From: Plotosus lineatus
Lineage: Eukaryota > Chordata > Actinopteri > Siluriformes > Plotosidae
Assembly (NCBI GenBank): GCA_024760905.1
Contig: CM045746.1
Location: forward strand, 4,355,001 to 4,419,000
Direction of reading: 5' to 3'
DNA: 64,000 bases
Within the stretch, counting starts at the first letter, position 1; each line of letters begins with the position of its first letter. Below the pieces are notes generated by a model. The model did not search any database. It was given only the letters and a program-made list of their open reading frames with translations, and was not told the DNA's origin. This document shows positions 1 to 11,362 of the stretch, piece after piece. The position numbers and the translations under genes are program-made.

Positions 1-111
1 ATGTAAGCTGACATTGTGGATTTTTTGATAATGAAGGACCAGGCACCCCTACTAGCGCGACTTCGTAATGACTACAAAGAAGGTAAATACAAGTTTTACA
101 GCTGTCATTGA
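1..111 (+). pseudogene. SWIM/YqaJ-type transposon protein, exon fragment (nonsense mutated)
   Basis: The fragment matches the 3' part of the exon at 44506-44753. In that copy the reading is Trp-Leu-Pro-Cys-Met-Tyr-Ala-Asp-Ile, a pattern I associate with the N-terminal part of SWIM/YqaJ proteins of fish transposons. Here the Tyr codon is TAA, so the frame is broken. A strong splice donor (AAG|GTAAAT) follows the Lys-Glu-Gly codons at about 81, so the open frame running on to the TGA at 109-111 is probably intron. No catalytic residues of an exonuclease are present. The protein assignment is moderate and the homology to the second copy is certain. Confidence 0.5.
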
Positions 112-312
112 GTGATCTGACAGCACTTGTTAGTCTATTTTACCCGTTAACATAACTTCAACATAAATTAACATACTTATTTAATATAAAGAAAAATTTA
201 CATATATAATTTGGCATCACCGATTTTTATGGTAAATTAACAGTTAAATAAAAAGGTAATATAGTCTATAGGGTCTATGAAGTCGAATAAAGAACACTAA
301 TTCTAAACTTAC

Positions 313-507
313 TGCTTTAATCCAACGTTTGCGTCCCTCTGGATCCTTCAGCTCGGTGGGGAAGGTAAATAGCGTGAACGGCGGCAGACATGTACACGCA
401 TTAGTCCAAAGTTTGCAGGCATGTATACTGCAAACTAGCTTTTTCCAACACTCGAGATGATACATGCCGTTCCCACAGTTCACTACGGCACAATGTGCAC
501 CTGGCAT
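313..507 (-). pseudogene. THAP-like zinc-finger first exon of transposon E1
   Basis: The frame opens with ATG at 507 and runs without a stop past a good splice donor (GCA|GTAAGT, acceptor-side bases at 307-312). The start reads MPGAHCAVVNCGNGMYHLE, followed by a C-x2-H pair and a CxPPFTLFTFP stretch, then a Trp-Ile before the donor. The spacing of Cys pairs, the early CAVxxC and the late W are like a THAP/THAP-like DNA-binding domain, as found at the N-terminus of several cut-and-paste transposases. The same exon occurs in copy B but is split there by an RTE insertion. Downstream exons are missing, so no full transposase is encoded here. Confidence 0.5.
423..438. other. Empty target site for the RTE inserted at 45102-48254
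   Basis: The 16-base string GTATACTGCAAACTAG occurs once here, uninterrupted, and twice around the RTE in E1 copy B (45086-45101 and 48255-48270). The flanks on both sides are homologous between the two loci. This is therefore the pre-insertion state of the target. Confidence 0.9.
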
Positions 508-737
508 GTCGATAATTTAACGCAGACTTAAATCGGCAGTTGTTCGGATGTGTTTCTATACAATAGCAAGTGGCTGCAATAAAGTTTGGTAGTAGAGACC
601 CTCGGATTAGCTGTTGGGACACGTTCCCTGCACATGCGCAGTCGTAATGTGAATTGTGTCTACAGCGGTTTTGCAGTCACGTGACCACTGAGTAGTTGCC
701 GCCATATTGTGGTGAAAACAAACGTGTACTTACTTTG

Positions 738-1435
738 GAGGTGCCTGTTTTTAAGCGTGATTGATTATATAAATATCAATGTCGACAGCCGTAATACAAT
801 TTCTGAGCTCCCAGGTAATTATTATAACGATCATAAACAACAGTATATTCAACAACTATAGTTATCAGGGCGAACAAATGGCCCATACGTTTTGCCCGAT
901 GGTTTGTTTGTTAACTGCATGGATGAAGCAACGGACAGGATACCTGGTTTAACATACTCAGATGTAACATACGCTTCCCAGATTTAACTGCAACAGTGTT
1001 TAATTCGTGTTATAACACACACAACAAAACATGCCGTTTCCCACTTTACTTCTTTAATCGCATAATGCATTTCAGAACCCTAATGTACCAAGTTCCAGGG
1101 GGGTTATCATTAACAACGAAAATACTCACGAAAAACTGAAAAGTTTCAAAGGGCTTAGAGTGTAGCAATCATTGTTAATGATTACTCTCCCCGGAACTTG
1201 GTACATTCCGGTTCTGTAATGCATTGTGGGATTAAACAAGTGAACCGGAAACCAAAGTTTATTGTGTGTGTTAGAACACGTATTAAAGACTGTTAAAGTT
1301 AAATCTGGGAAGCGTATGAGTATTTTTTATTCGGATGGGTTTCAGCACTTCGCGAGCATATTATAACCAGAAAAGCCTCTAATATCGCCCATGGCAAGCT
1401 GTGTGAGGACACCAAAGTATTAATCATGGCAAAGG
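738..1435 (+). pseudogene. SWIM/YqaJ-family transposon protein relic, split by a foldback insert
   Basis: Recognisable segments are a start like EVPV, a QYIQ-L-LSG block, a GLFVNCMDEATDRIPGLTY block near 900-955, and, after the insert, a GWVSALREHI-T-KASNIAHG block near 1335-1435. Known SWIM/YqaJ proteins of fish transposons have a similar order: NCMDEE..LPGLTYPDIYNYL, then SGWV, then a SWIM zinc finger. The SWIM and YqaJ catalytic parts are absent. In-frame stops and the 351-bp insert at 968-1318 break it. A cleaner copy lies at 55081-55505. Confidence 0.5.
968..1318. repeat. Foldback inverted repeat enclosing an exon fragment
   Basis: The left arm (968-1117) starts CATACGCTTCCCAGATTT and the right arm (about 1169-1318) ends with its reverse complement. 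The arms match over about 150 bp with few differences. The roughly 50-bp spacer is not neutral filler: about 34 bases (about 1131-1164) match the E2 exon at 55353-55387. The preceding spacer bases are an inverted copy of the sequence that follows that exon. It could be a foldback MITE pair or a product of template switching during repair. Confidence 0.7.
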
Positions 1436-1990
1436 TAATTATGACTCACTTTTTTTTTTTTTTTATCATTTTGCCCTCATTATATATTAAGCACAAACAT
1501 GTGGCTCTAAATTAAATTATATATACTGTACATGTTATAATAAAGACTAAATTGCATTTTAGCTGCCCTTAGCTTATAAATGGACACCAGATATACAGTT
1601 AAATAGAATCAAACTGTGGTTAAGACTATAAATAATAATATATCTACTGATAAAAATTACTTGCCTCCAACAAAATGTTTGCTACATACACAACTGGTAG
1701 GAGCTGGTCTCCTGTCTTTCCTTTTGTTATCGGTATCAGCTCTTTTCAAAGGAGAAATCCATTTCTCTCGTCTCGGGCTTTATTAGCAGGGAACCTGTGA
1801 TATTTAACACCCGCTTTCTTTCCTCTATAATTTGTACAGCGGACCGCAACACAGTTAACTATCATTTTGCACTTGTTTCATAAATAAATGAAGAATTAAA
1901 CCCTGTGCTACTGTGTTGGGACCAGAGTGAATGGTTTGTTTTCACCCCAATATGGCGGGATGACGTATCCATGACGTCAGCTGCAAAACC

Positions 1991-3335
1991 TCATTGGTCA
2001 GCAGTATAAAAATGACAAGTTAACATAATCGGACACTAGGGGCGCCATAACTTCTTCCCGCGTACTGGGGGATTTGGAAAGTAAACATCACCAAAAGCTC
2101 ATTTCTGACGCATGGACTTTAATAAAGATCAGTAATGTTTGTGCAAGTTCTGGTCATCCATTTATAATCAATATCGAGTCTTTTTTTTTAAATCAAACAC
2201 ATGTGATTTGGTGTAGACTATAATGGAGTTAGTAACATGGCGTCTGGTAATTTGCATTTGATACAACGTGCAGAACTGGGGGTACAAATCACCTTTCTGT
2301 TGTTGGAGATGTAAATATTGAACTTGATTAGATCTATAACGATATCTGAATCTCTCAACCTACACGTGTTCTTTGTTTATCGAATATCCGACAGATGGCT
2401 AACAATATCAACACAATATGCTAGGAGTCTGTAACACAATAATGCTAGGAGTCTGTAAACACAAGAACACTACACAGTAAAACACTCCAGATTTGGTACT
2501 GGGCTTCAAGTTTTTTCAAAGAAAAATGAGAAGAAAATTCAACTGAAACTGGTCAGATGATTAAAAATCCGAAGCATTGTGTTGTTACGTCTGTACTGTA
2601 TATCATCTCAGTATGCACTTTTACTAGCACACTTATAAACCCACCTTACATCCGCCTCACGTCTGCTGCTGGTACACCTTGTTTTTCGAGTAAATAAACA
2701 AAACCAAGGTACTAACCGTAGATGCGGTGATTATAGATCCTTTGATTAATTTTCGGCACGGTAAACGTACTGTAAATCCCAGGACTTAAGCAGCCTGGTT
2801 CGTTTTCCCACCTGTATTCCGTTAAACCCCGCCTTCAGACCTATGATTGGCTCGTGGTAAAGATACGCATTTGTATGGCGCCTTGAAGAGTAGAGGATCA
2901 CGGGTTTTTTGGTTTTTATTTGGTTTGGTTTTTAGTTTTTCCAGGCAGAAGAGCATTTGTGCTTTTTTTGGAAACTTTTGAGACTGCATTTGACTCATAG
3001 CAACCCTCTGAAGTGTGTGTTTCCATAGAAAACACTTAAAGGTGCATTTATTTTTAGTCTGACTGTTGTGCAGACCAGAACAACTTGAAACTTGACCATT
3101 ATGCAGCAGTAACATAATATCGAGACATCAACCACTAGGAATACCATGACGACTGGGCGACTAAATGATTGGCGCCTACATGGCAACAGCCCTCCCTCAC
3201 CTGGAACAGTCCGACCACCTTTCTTTGTTTCTCACCCCAAGTACACTCTACTCATCATCCATATGAAGCTATCTGTGAAGACCATTAAGGTATGGTCAGT
3301 GTGGTTAGACTCTGTACTCCAGGACAGATTTAAGT
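1991..3335. other. No recognised gene
   Basis: AT-rich sequence with short, unconvincing open frames on both strands. I see no LINE, transposase or RNA gene signature. A poly-T stretch lies near 2181-2190. Some of it may be old, unrecognised repeat. Confidence 0.5.
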
Positions 3336-3339
3336 AGAT

Positions 3340-4530
3340 TCAGTATGTTTGCCTCTCAGGAAATCTGTGGCTCTAATACAGACATTGACTCTTACACTCA
3401 CTCAGTACTGGAATACATCAAAACTAAAATTGGCAGTGTACTTGCAGAGAAATAGATCATCACGTACCCAAATCAGGAGCATGGATGAACAGGGAAGCGT
3501 GGCTTCTGCTGAAGGCATGTAACAAAGCCTTCAGATCAGGTGGTGCACAGGCTTTGAGTACAGCCAGGGCGGACCTGAAAAGGGTATCAAAAAGGCCATG
3601 GGTATCATGGGTATTTTGATACCAAGGGTATCAAAAAGGCATGAACACAAGTGGTAGGTGGAGAACACTTTGTCAATTCTGACCCAGATGCAACTGGGAC
3701 AGCATTCAGGCCATCACCAACTACAAGCCCAGCAACCACAACTGCCATGAACGTGTCCTTTCTCAATGAGCTGAATGCTCATTTTGACAAGAACACCAAT
3801 TAAAAGACCATAAAGACCAAGCCTTTGAATAACCATCAGAACCTTACACTGTCCCCCATAGATGTCCATAATACACTGAGATCAATCAACACACGTAAGG
3901 CTGCTGGTGCTGCCGGAATTCCTGGACATGTGCTCAGAGCTTGTGCTGAGCAGCTCATATGGGTCTTCACAGATATCTTCAACCTGTATCTCTACCAAGC
4001 AGCAGTGCCAGCATGCTTCAAGATTGCTTCTATAGTGCCAGTGCAGAAACACTCCTCTCCGACGTGTCTGAATGACTACTACTCTATTACACTGACTCCT
4101 GTTGTGATGAAGTGCTTTGAGCAACTGGTCCTAGCACACTTCAAGCAATATCTGCCTCCCACACTAGACCCACACCAATTTGTCTTCCAAAGAAACAGGA
4201 ATACAGAGGATGCTATATCCACAGAGCCGCAGTATGTGAACTCTCACCTGGATAGCGAGAACACATGCAAGAATGCTGTTTGTTGACTTCAGCTCACCAC
4301 TCAGCACAGTCATTACCTCCAAATTAACCACAAAACTTGAGGATATTGGAATCAATACCTTCCTCTGCAACTGGATCATCAACTTTCTTACCAACAGACC
4401 CCAGTATGTTAGGTCAGGCCGCAACTGTTTCTTCACTATCACACTCAACACTGGCACACCTCAAGACTGTGTGCTGAGCCTGTTCCTCTACTCCCTCTTC
4501 ACCCATGACTGTATCTCAAGATTGCTAAAC
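3340..4530 (+). mobile_element. Old L2/CR1-type LINE fragment (copy A)
   Basis: The linker before the reverse transcriptase is readable with many frame breaks (PNQ, then a kinked K-A-R/AL-AR region). RT blocks follow: KAAGAAGIPGHVLRACAEQL near 3895, TPVVMKCFEQLVLAHF near 4090, LFVDFSS (motif A) at 4275, and NTGTPQDCVLS at 4450. In the last of these the usual PQGC is PQDC. The copy stops before the FADD motif. At about 3590-3640 a GGGTATCAAAAAGGC string is duplicated around a small hairpin. The frame shifts and the mutated Gly show a dead copy, older than the L2-type element just downstream. Confidence 0.8.
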
Positions 4531-4594
4531 TTAGATTGTAGGAAAGTTATGTCATCTGAGCATGCTAATAAACCCTATTTAAACCCTTCATTCC

Positions 4595-7500
4595 ACCGAA
4601 AGAGAAAAAAAGCATCAAAAAGAGCAACAGTGGTAAACATTTCAATTTATTTCTTTTTTGTATATTAAATTATACATAAACTTCATCAACTTTCTTTTGA
4701 AATCTTTTTCTTAATTTTTTTTTCTACAATTTTGTCTGTGTGAATCAAAGTGTGGCGCTGCGCAGCTGGCGACACGCACGTTCAGAGCTCCGGATATTTT
4801 TGTTGTTTTGTGTCCTTCTGTGTGTTACTGTGACGAATTTGTTCATTGTGAATGACTTTCCTAACATGGGGACACTTATTTTGAGCATTTTGACGCTGCA
4901 TTTGCTCAAAATTATCATATTTCAACATAATGTTGTCGATTGCACACAAGCGGGAAACGGCTTGGGTATACAACATGGCGACTACAGTCATTACATTCGC
5001 TATGGACGGGAGTTCTTATTATCCTACAGTGACAATCTGGATGTGAGTAGTCTTAAACTGGATATACCTCAGGATTGTGTACTGACTTCAGAGGACCATA
5101 CCACCACAAAACGACGTAAAAGAGGTAAGAGAGGGGGCGTGAGACGTCGAGTTCGAGCCCGTAACCACAAACCTGCGCTTCCCACTATACTGCTTTCAAA
5201 CGTACGGTCCATCAAAAACAAGCTCAATGAACTCCATGCATGTGTGGAACATCTGTTTGAGTACCGTGATAGTTCACTGTTGTGCTTTACAGAGACATGG
5301 TTGAATAGACAGGTTGACGACTCTGTGATTACACTACCCGGGTTCGGACCCCCTATCCGCCTCGACAGAGACACCGACGCTACCGGGAAGACCATCGGGG
5401 GCGGCGTTTGCATATACGTGAACTCTAAGTGGTGCACTAACTTTACGATAAGAAACAGAGTATGTTCATCTGATATTGAACTTCTATCTGTATCGTTTCG
5501 TCCATTCTATCTACCACGAGAGTTTGGACAAGTCTTCATAACACTGGTGTATATTCCTCCAAGTGCTAACGACAAGAAGGCAGCTGATCAAATCTACGAC
5601 CACATGCAAAAATTAGAAAATCTCTCTCCTGAAGCACCGAAACTAATTCTCGGCGACTTCAACAGTTGTTCACTTAAACAAACTTTACCACACTACGAAC
5701 AATATGTGACATGTAAAACCCGCAGAAACAAGACAATCGACCTCTGTTACGGGAACATTAAACACGCCTATAAAACTGTGAGTAAGCCGCCTCTGGGATC
5801 ATCTGACCACAACGGAGTATACTTAATGCCTAAGTACAAGACTAAATTGAAAATGGACAAAACTCACTCAAAGGTTGTGAGGACGTGGGATTCTGATTCT
5901 ATTGAAAGTTTGAAAGGGTGTTTTGACTGTACAAACTGGGACATTTTCTTTGACGATTGTGCAAACTTGGATACTGTTACTGATCAGATATCATGTTATA
6001 TAAACTTTTGTGTGGACAATATTATTCCCAGTAAAACAGTAAAGTCTACCCGAATAACAAGCCCTGGGTCACAAAAGAGTTAAAGTTGCTGCTTAACAAG
6101 AAGAAAATAGCTTTCATGGAACAAAACAGAGATGATTTGAGGCTTGTTCAGAAGGAAATTGATTGCACAATAAGACAATGTAAGCAGGCCTACAAGGAGA
6201 AGATCGAGCGTCAGTTTTACACAAACAACCTTCGCCAAGCTTGGAGTGGTGTAAGAACTATGATTGGTAGTAAAAGCGAGAGACAAGCCATCATTGTTCC
6301 CGATAAAAATGCATTCGCCAGTGAACTCAATGACTTTTATGCAAGATTTGATTGTTTCGATTTTAGTCAACAATGTGATCGCTTGTATTCGGATTTAGAC
6401 GCCAACAACTCGAGCCCGATACTACTTAAACACGATGACGTCATCAATGAGTTTTCCAAACTGAACATACGTAAAGCGTCTGGACCAGATAACTTGGTCG
6501 GCAAGGTCCTAAAGGAGTGTCGCGACCAGCTCAGTGAAGTGTTTTGTAAATTATTCCAAATGTCACTGGACTCTAATTTAATACCAAAACTTTGGAAATT
6601 GTCGGAAATAGTTCCTGTACCTAAGACTACAGGCCTGTGGCCCTTACATCGGTTGTCATGAAGTGCTTGGAGAGGTTGGTGCTGAAGTCGTTGCTACGCG
6701 ACGTCCAAGACAAGCTGGACCCTCTACAATTCGCTTACAGGGCAAAACGGGGAGTTGAAGACGCCACAATCACACTTTTAAACCAGGTATACCAACATCT
6801 TGAAACTCCGAAGTCATTTGCTCGGGTTCTGTTCATTGACTTTTCATCCGCATTTAACACCATACAGCCACACCTAATGATTGAGAAACTTCAACGCTTA
6901 TCCGTAAACAATGCAGTGATCAAATGGATCTTCAACTTCCAGAGAGACAGAACCCAGTACGTGAGGGTTAACGACAGCATGTCCAGTAGAGTTACCATCA
7001 ACACGGGGGCTCCACAGGGATGTGTTCTCTCCCCTGTGTTGTTCATCCTCTACACTAACGATTGTGTCAGTACCCACTCGAATTGCTCTACCATCAAGTT
7101 CGCAGACGACGCCGCCCTTGTGAGTCTCCTTAGTGATTGCGAGTCTTTAAGCAGCTACCGAGAGGACATTTATAACTTCAACTCATGGTGTGAGGACAAT
7201 TTCCTACAGCTGAATGTAAAGAAAACGAAGGAACTCATCATAGACTTTAGAACAAAAAAATCTGATCATGCACCTGTCGTAATTAACTCGGAGACTGTTG
7301 AACAAGTTGACCAATACAAATATCTGGGAACTATCATTGACAATAAGCTGACTTTTACCCAGAATACTGATGCCATGTACAACAAGTGTCAACAAAGACT
7401 GTTCTTCCTTCGCAAACTCAGATCCTTTCATATTGATAAAACCATTATGTTGTTATTTTACAAATCATGTGTGCAATCTGTTTTACTTTTTAGTGTACAA

Positions 7501-8107
7501 TGTTGGTACGGCACCCTCTCTCTCAAAAACAAAAACAAACTTGGCAAAATTGTAAACGTAAGCAGCAAGATCATTGGAACTCCTTTAGACCCTATTGATT
7601 ACTTTTATGAATCTCGTGTACTAAATTTAGCATCCAAAATTATTAACGACGAAACTCATGTTCTTCATTCTGAATATATCCTTCTTCCTTCCGGCCACAG
7701 ATATCAATTACCCAAACTTAAATCAAAGAGAGCCCGTACATCCTATACACCAACTAGCATTTTCCTTTTAAATAAGTAGCCTCCACCTTTAGTCTCTTGT
7801 ATATTGTTACATTTTGTACCACTGTTTTATCTGTTGCGTTATCTAATTTAAAAACTCAGTTTTATGTCTCAAGTCGTTACATGTCCGTTTTAACATACAG
7901 TATTCTTTAAAGTATTTTTAAATTTTATTTTTGAACTTTTAGTGCTAGTCTTCTTACATTGTACCTTAAGATATTTTAATGTTATATATGTATTATGTTT
8001 TCATGTTTGTAATATGTTTTTATGTATGTATGTTTTATGGAGCCTGTGTACGTGCAAGACAAATTCCCTTCTCGGGCAATAAAGTATTGTCATTGTCATT
8101 GTCATTC
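4595..8107 (+). mobile_element. Young L2/CR1-type LINE (copy B), near full length
   Basis: This is a roughly 3.5-kb element with an endonuclease-reverse transcriptase ORF region (4740-7779), a short 3' UTR, and a CAATAAAGT box followed by a tandem ATTGTC tail (about 8085-8107). A possible target duplication TCATTCCA lies at 4587-4594 and again at the tail end (8104-8111), but it overlaps the tail repeat and is tentative. The element sits immediately after an older, degraded relative. It does not share the tail type of the RTE copies in this window, so it represents a separate retrotransposition machinery. Confidence 0.8.
4740..7779 (+). pseudogene. LINE ORF: apurinic-type endonuclease + reverse transcriptase, two lesions
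   Basis: The endonuclease part runs through LLSNVRS (Asn), FTETWL (Glu), LILGDFN (Asp/Asn) and SSDHNG (catalytic Asp-His), all intact. The RT part has FIDFSSAFNT (motif A), GAPQGCVLSP (motif B) and FADDAAL (motif C), then YLGTIID. The frame breaks twice. One is a single-base-type shift near 6048, just before a PWVTKEL linker. The other is near 6630, where the sequence jumps from VPVPKTT to the VALTSVVMKCLERL block with several expected residues missing. A hydrophobic stretch precedes the endonuclease, and a basic KRRKRGKRGG segment lies near 5115. All catalytic residues survive, so decay is recent. Confidence 0.85.
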
Positions 8108-9158
8108 CATCTTGGATCTACAGCCTCCAGTGAGCTTATAGTTTCGCAAATTATTGGCCATTTAGTTAACTGCACCAAAACTTAACTTAAAGAAATGAAA
8201 ATAGTTATTTAGAAATAAGGGTTCCTAGTTTTTTAATGTTTAGAAGAGTCTTTACAGAACTATTATAATAAATTTCAGTGGAGCATTTAGCAGATGCAAC
8301 CTACTTCATTGGCTGTTCACAGGATACCCTGTCTTTATCTAATAGCCCTTATCCAAATTCCTGCAAAACCATCAAGGGAGAAAAACGTTCCCACCCCTCT
8401 TTCTCCCAAATATTCTACAAGGACATCCTCCTCTACAGAGGAAATCTGGTCAGTTCTTCAATTAAAACCAAAACATATAGCTTGTTTCTTTTAAGTTGAC
8501 CAAGTAATCCCTTGCACACGAGCATTGGTGTTACAGTGGTGAGCATAGCTGCCTTCCAAGCAGTTTACTTGGGTTCCATTCCTGTAGTCCTGAAAGATGG
8601 TGGCAAACAGATTGGATCAGCTGAAAGCATTGCTAGAGTTCTACACCAAGTTCGTTCCACTGTAAAACCACAGTGTATTTGGATTTTCTGCCTGCTTCTG
8701 GGAACACTTCCTAGTTTCCTCTGGCAAGTCTTCATTTGCTGCTTGCAAAGACCTCATGTTCCACCTAGACTCATTTCATGTGTGAATTCAGCTTAAAAAG
8801 CTTAATAGAGGGTGGTCTCCATCGTGGTCTTTTGCTAGCAACAAGGTTGTGTGTCTTTCCTGCTTGTAGCTGGAGAATTACACTTTGCAATGTAAAAACA
8901 AATGCACAAGTCCACCAGGCTTGCACCAGACTTTCACAAAAGTGTACCTTGATGCAAAACCACTAAATAGGGAAAACCATTTCTATCTGCTTTGTCTGAC
9001 TATTGCTAGAGGACTGAAGTTCAACAGGTGTTCACTGCAAAGTTCAAAATGCAAAGCTTATTTCTGCCTGGTTTAGTGAACATGATAATGATGGCACTAC
9101 TCAAATCACAGCAGTCTTCTTCACAGCCACTGTTAGGACTGACAAATCTCGATTTTGT
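8108..9158. other. No recognised gene
   Basis: There are short open frames but none I can assign. By position this stretch should hold the end of env and the 3' LTR of the - strand retrovirus, but I find no copy of the LTR at 13086-13581. Confidence 0.4.
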
Positions 9159-9159
9159 C

Positions 9160-9485
9160 CTCTTGCTACACGCAGTCCATTAAGCATTGCAATATACAAG
9201 TGCCAAAGATGCACAATAGAAAAATCACAATAACAATAGATATTAGGATGGAAAACATAGCTGACCATTTACCAAATAATCCAGAAAACCATCCCCATCC
9301 TGTGGAGTCGCCATGTTTATCATGCTGTAATTGGAGAGCTAAATCTTTCATCTGAGAAACAGCTTGGGTAATGGAATCGTGATTATCGTTGTTCACAGGG
9401 ATGAAGGTACAACAGCTTTATCTGACCATAGCGCAGACCCCACCCTTTTCGGCTAGGACCATGTCGAGAGCCATATGGTTCTATA
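9160..9485 (-). pseudogene. env: Endogenous retrovirus envelope, transmembrane subunit relic
   Basis: Read leftward from about 9475, the sequence shows the conserved ALDMVLAEKGG block and then a CX6CC motif interrupted by an in-frame stop. After that come a membrane-proximal Trp-rich stretch (WGWFSGLFGKW) and a long hydrophobic span (ILISIVIVIFLLCIFGTCIL) typical of a retroviral membrane anchor. CX6CC is characteristic of gamma-type envelopes with a covalently linked surface subunit. The surface subunit is not recognisable. The upstream side is cut by an RTE LINE starting at 9491. The stop inside the motif means no functional protein. Confidence 0.75.
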
Positions 9486-9490
9486 CTGTG

Positions 9491-11018
9491 GTCAAGCGTC
9501 TCTTCTTCTTTTCCTTTCGGCTTCTCCCTTCAGGGGTCGCCACAGCGAATCATCTGCCTCCATCTCACCCGATCCTTTGCATCTTCTTCTCTTATACCAG
9601 CTACCTTCATGTCCTGCTTCACCACATCCATGAATCATCTCTTTGGTCTTCCTTTAGGCGTTCTGCCTGGTAGTTCCAACCTCAGCATCCTACTACCAAT
9701 ATACTCACTATCCCTCCTCTGTACATGTCCAAACCATCTCAATCTAGCTTCTCTGACTTTGTCTCCAAAACGTCTTACATGTGCTGTCCCTCTGATGTGT
9801 TCATTCCTGATCCTATCCATCCTCGTTACTCCCAAAGAGAACCTCAACATTTTCATCTGTGCTACTTCCAGCTCTGCCTCCTGTCTTTTCCCCAGTGCCA
9901 CTGTTTCTAAACCATTCAACATCGCTGGCCTCACCACCGTCTTGTTTATCTTGTACATCGTCCTTTCATTCTTGCCGATACCCTCCTATCACACTTCACT
10001 CTGGACACTTTTCTCCAACCATTCCAAACAGCCTGCACAAGCTTCTTCACCTCTTTTCCACACTCTCCACTTCTCTGGATTGTTGACCCTAAGTACTTAA
10101 AATCCTCCACCTTCCTTATCTTTGCTCCCTGTAACCTCACCGTTCCTCTTGGATCCTTGTCATTTACACACATGTATTCAATTTTACTGAGGCTAACCTT
10201 CATTCCCCTCCTTTCCAGGGCATACCTCCACCTCTCTAGATTTTCCTGCACTTGTTCTCTGCTCTCACTACAGATCACAATGTCATCTGCAAACATCATA
10301 GTCCATGGAGATTCTTGTCTAACCTCGTCTGTCAGCCTGTCCATCACCATAGCAAACACGAAGGGGCTGAGAGCTGACCCTTGATGCAGTCCCACCTCCA
10401 CCTTGAACTCTTCTGTCACACCAACAGCACACCTCACCACTGTCTTACATCTCTTATACATGTCCTGCACCACTCTAACATACTTCTCTGCCACTCCAGA
10501 CTTCCTCATATAATACCACAGTTCATCTCTCAGCACCCTGTCATATGCTTTCTCCAGATCCACAAAGGCACAATGCAGCTCCATCTGACCTTCTCTGTAC
10601 TTCTCTATTAACATTCTCAAGGCAAACACTGCATCTGTGGTGCTCTTTCTTGGCATGAAACCAAACTGTTGTTCACAAATGCTGACCTCTGCCCTTACTC
10701 TAGCTTCCACTATTCTTTCATCGTATGGCTCATCAACTTTATCCCCCTGTAGTTGCCACAACTCTGCACGTCTCCCTTGTTCTTAAAAATGGGCACCATC
10801 ACACTTCTCCATTCCTCTGGCATCCTCTCCCTCTCTAAGACCTTGTTGAATGTTCTTGTCAGGAAATCTACTGCTACCTCTCCTAGACACTTCCATACCT
10901 CCACCGGTATGTCATCAGGGCCAACTGCCTTTCCATTCTTCATCCTCTTCCAACCGAGCATACAAGTCATCATACGCCCTCTGTTTGGCCTTTGACACCG
11001 CTACCTTCGCCTTGCCAG
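9491..11018 (-). mobile_element. RTE LINE copy 1, 5'-truncated
   Basis: The 3' end, with the (GAA)n-type tail and the CGCTGTGGCGACCCCTGAAG-type terminal block, lies at 9491-9550. The coding part reads leftward: RT motif A (FVDLEKAYD), [28 protein letters not shown], then the RTE C-terminal LRWFGHVQRRDSEYIGSRML block. Several small deletions and frame shifts occur (for example near 9945 and 10735). A large internal deletion at about 10945 joins KMKNGKAVGPDD to an upstream AKQRAYDDLYARLE block. It separates the env and protease remnants of the same - strand retrovirus, so it is younger than that virus. Confidence 0.85.
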
Positions 11019-11039
11019 CATATGTCCTTGTGTGGCTGA

Positions 11040-11350
11040 TGGAATCAGCCCTATGCCCAATTGCAGCATTCCATCTCTGCCTAATAAATTTGCTGGACAT
11101 TCGGGCATATATAGTATTGACATATGGCATATTGATCCTTCTGGATCTCTGATCTACACTGGCTCGGAGATGTATACTTTACTGTGCAGACTGTTTGCGA
11201 CCCTGACCACCACAGTCTCATCATCATTTCTTAGTCCAGGTATTGGCTCATTGCAGGTGGTTCTACATGCACCTGTGTCACATAGAAATGTCACTTCTTT
11301 CCCATTCACTATTAGTCTTATTTCTGGTTGGCAACTATCCAGTGCCAGTC
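11040..11350 (-). pseudogene. pro: Endogenous retrovirus aspartic protease relic
   Basis: Read leftward, the frame contains LIVNGKEVTFLCDTGACRTT with the DTGA active-site motif at 11268-11279. After a stop further on comes PECPANLLGRDGM, matching the second conserved protease block (NLLGRD). About 100 residues between these ends fits a retroviral protease. It follows gag in the same orientation. Reverse transcriptase would be expected next but is missing, because the RTE copy 1 fragment begins at about 11018. Confidence 0.75.
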
Positions 11351-11362
11351 TTTCTTCTAAAT

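Larger units (their letters stand above)
1..662. mobile_element. DNA transposon derivative E1, copy A (right part)
   Basis: This segment is collinear with 44659-45101 joined to 48271-48500, where the same element is present with both ends. Its right end (633-662) reads as an inverted copy of the E1 left end at 44279 (ATAGACACAATT-type terminus). The left end lies before the window. It contains a + strand exon relic (1-81) and a - strand THAP-like exon (313-507), whose introns point toward each other and overlap. I infer an internally deleted, non-autonomous derivative of a two-gene transposon, most like ISL2EU elements, which are known to carry a THAP-type transposase and a YqaJ protein. The family name is inference; the repeat relation is seen directly. 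Confidence 0.65.
667..1990 (+). mobile_element. DNA transposon derivative E2, copy A
   Basis: The ends are terminal inverted repeats of roughly 55 bp. GGTTTTGCAG at 667-676 pairs with CTGCAAAACC at 1981-1990, and the match continues inward through a CCGCCATATTG-GGTGAAAACAAAC block. Both the TIR block and the internal sequence recur at about 54990-56013. No target duplication is obvious. The interior holds a broken SWIM/YqaJ-type exon and a large foldback insert. At about 1.3 kb it is far shorter than an autonomous element, so it is a non-autonomous or decayed copy. Its left end lies only a few bases from the right end of E1 copy A. Confidence 0.7.

Noticed and set aside
2822..3337. Overlapping short frames on both strands as a gene
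   Set aside because: None has a recognisable domain, splice context or match elsewhere in the window.
8510..8800. Possible retroviral surface-envelope or gene fragment on the + strand
   Set aside because: No conserved motif could be identified and the frame is short; kept as unassigned sequence.
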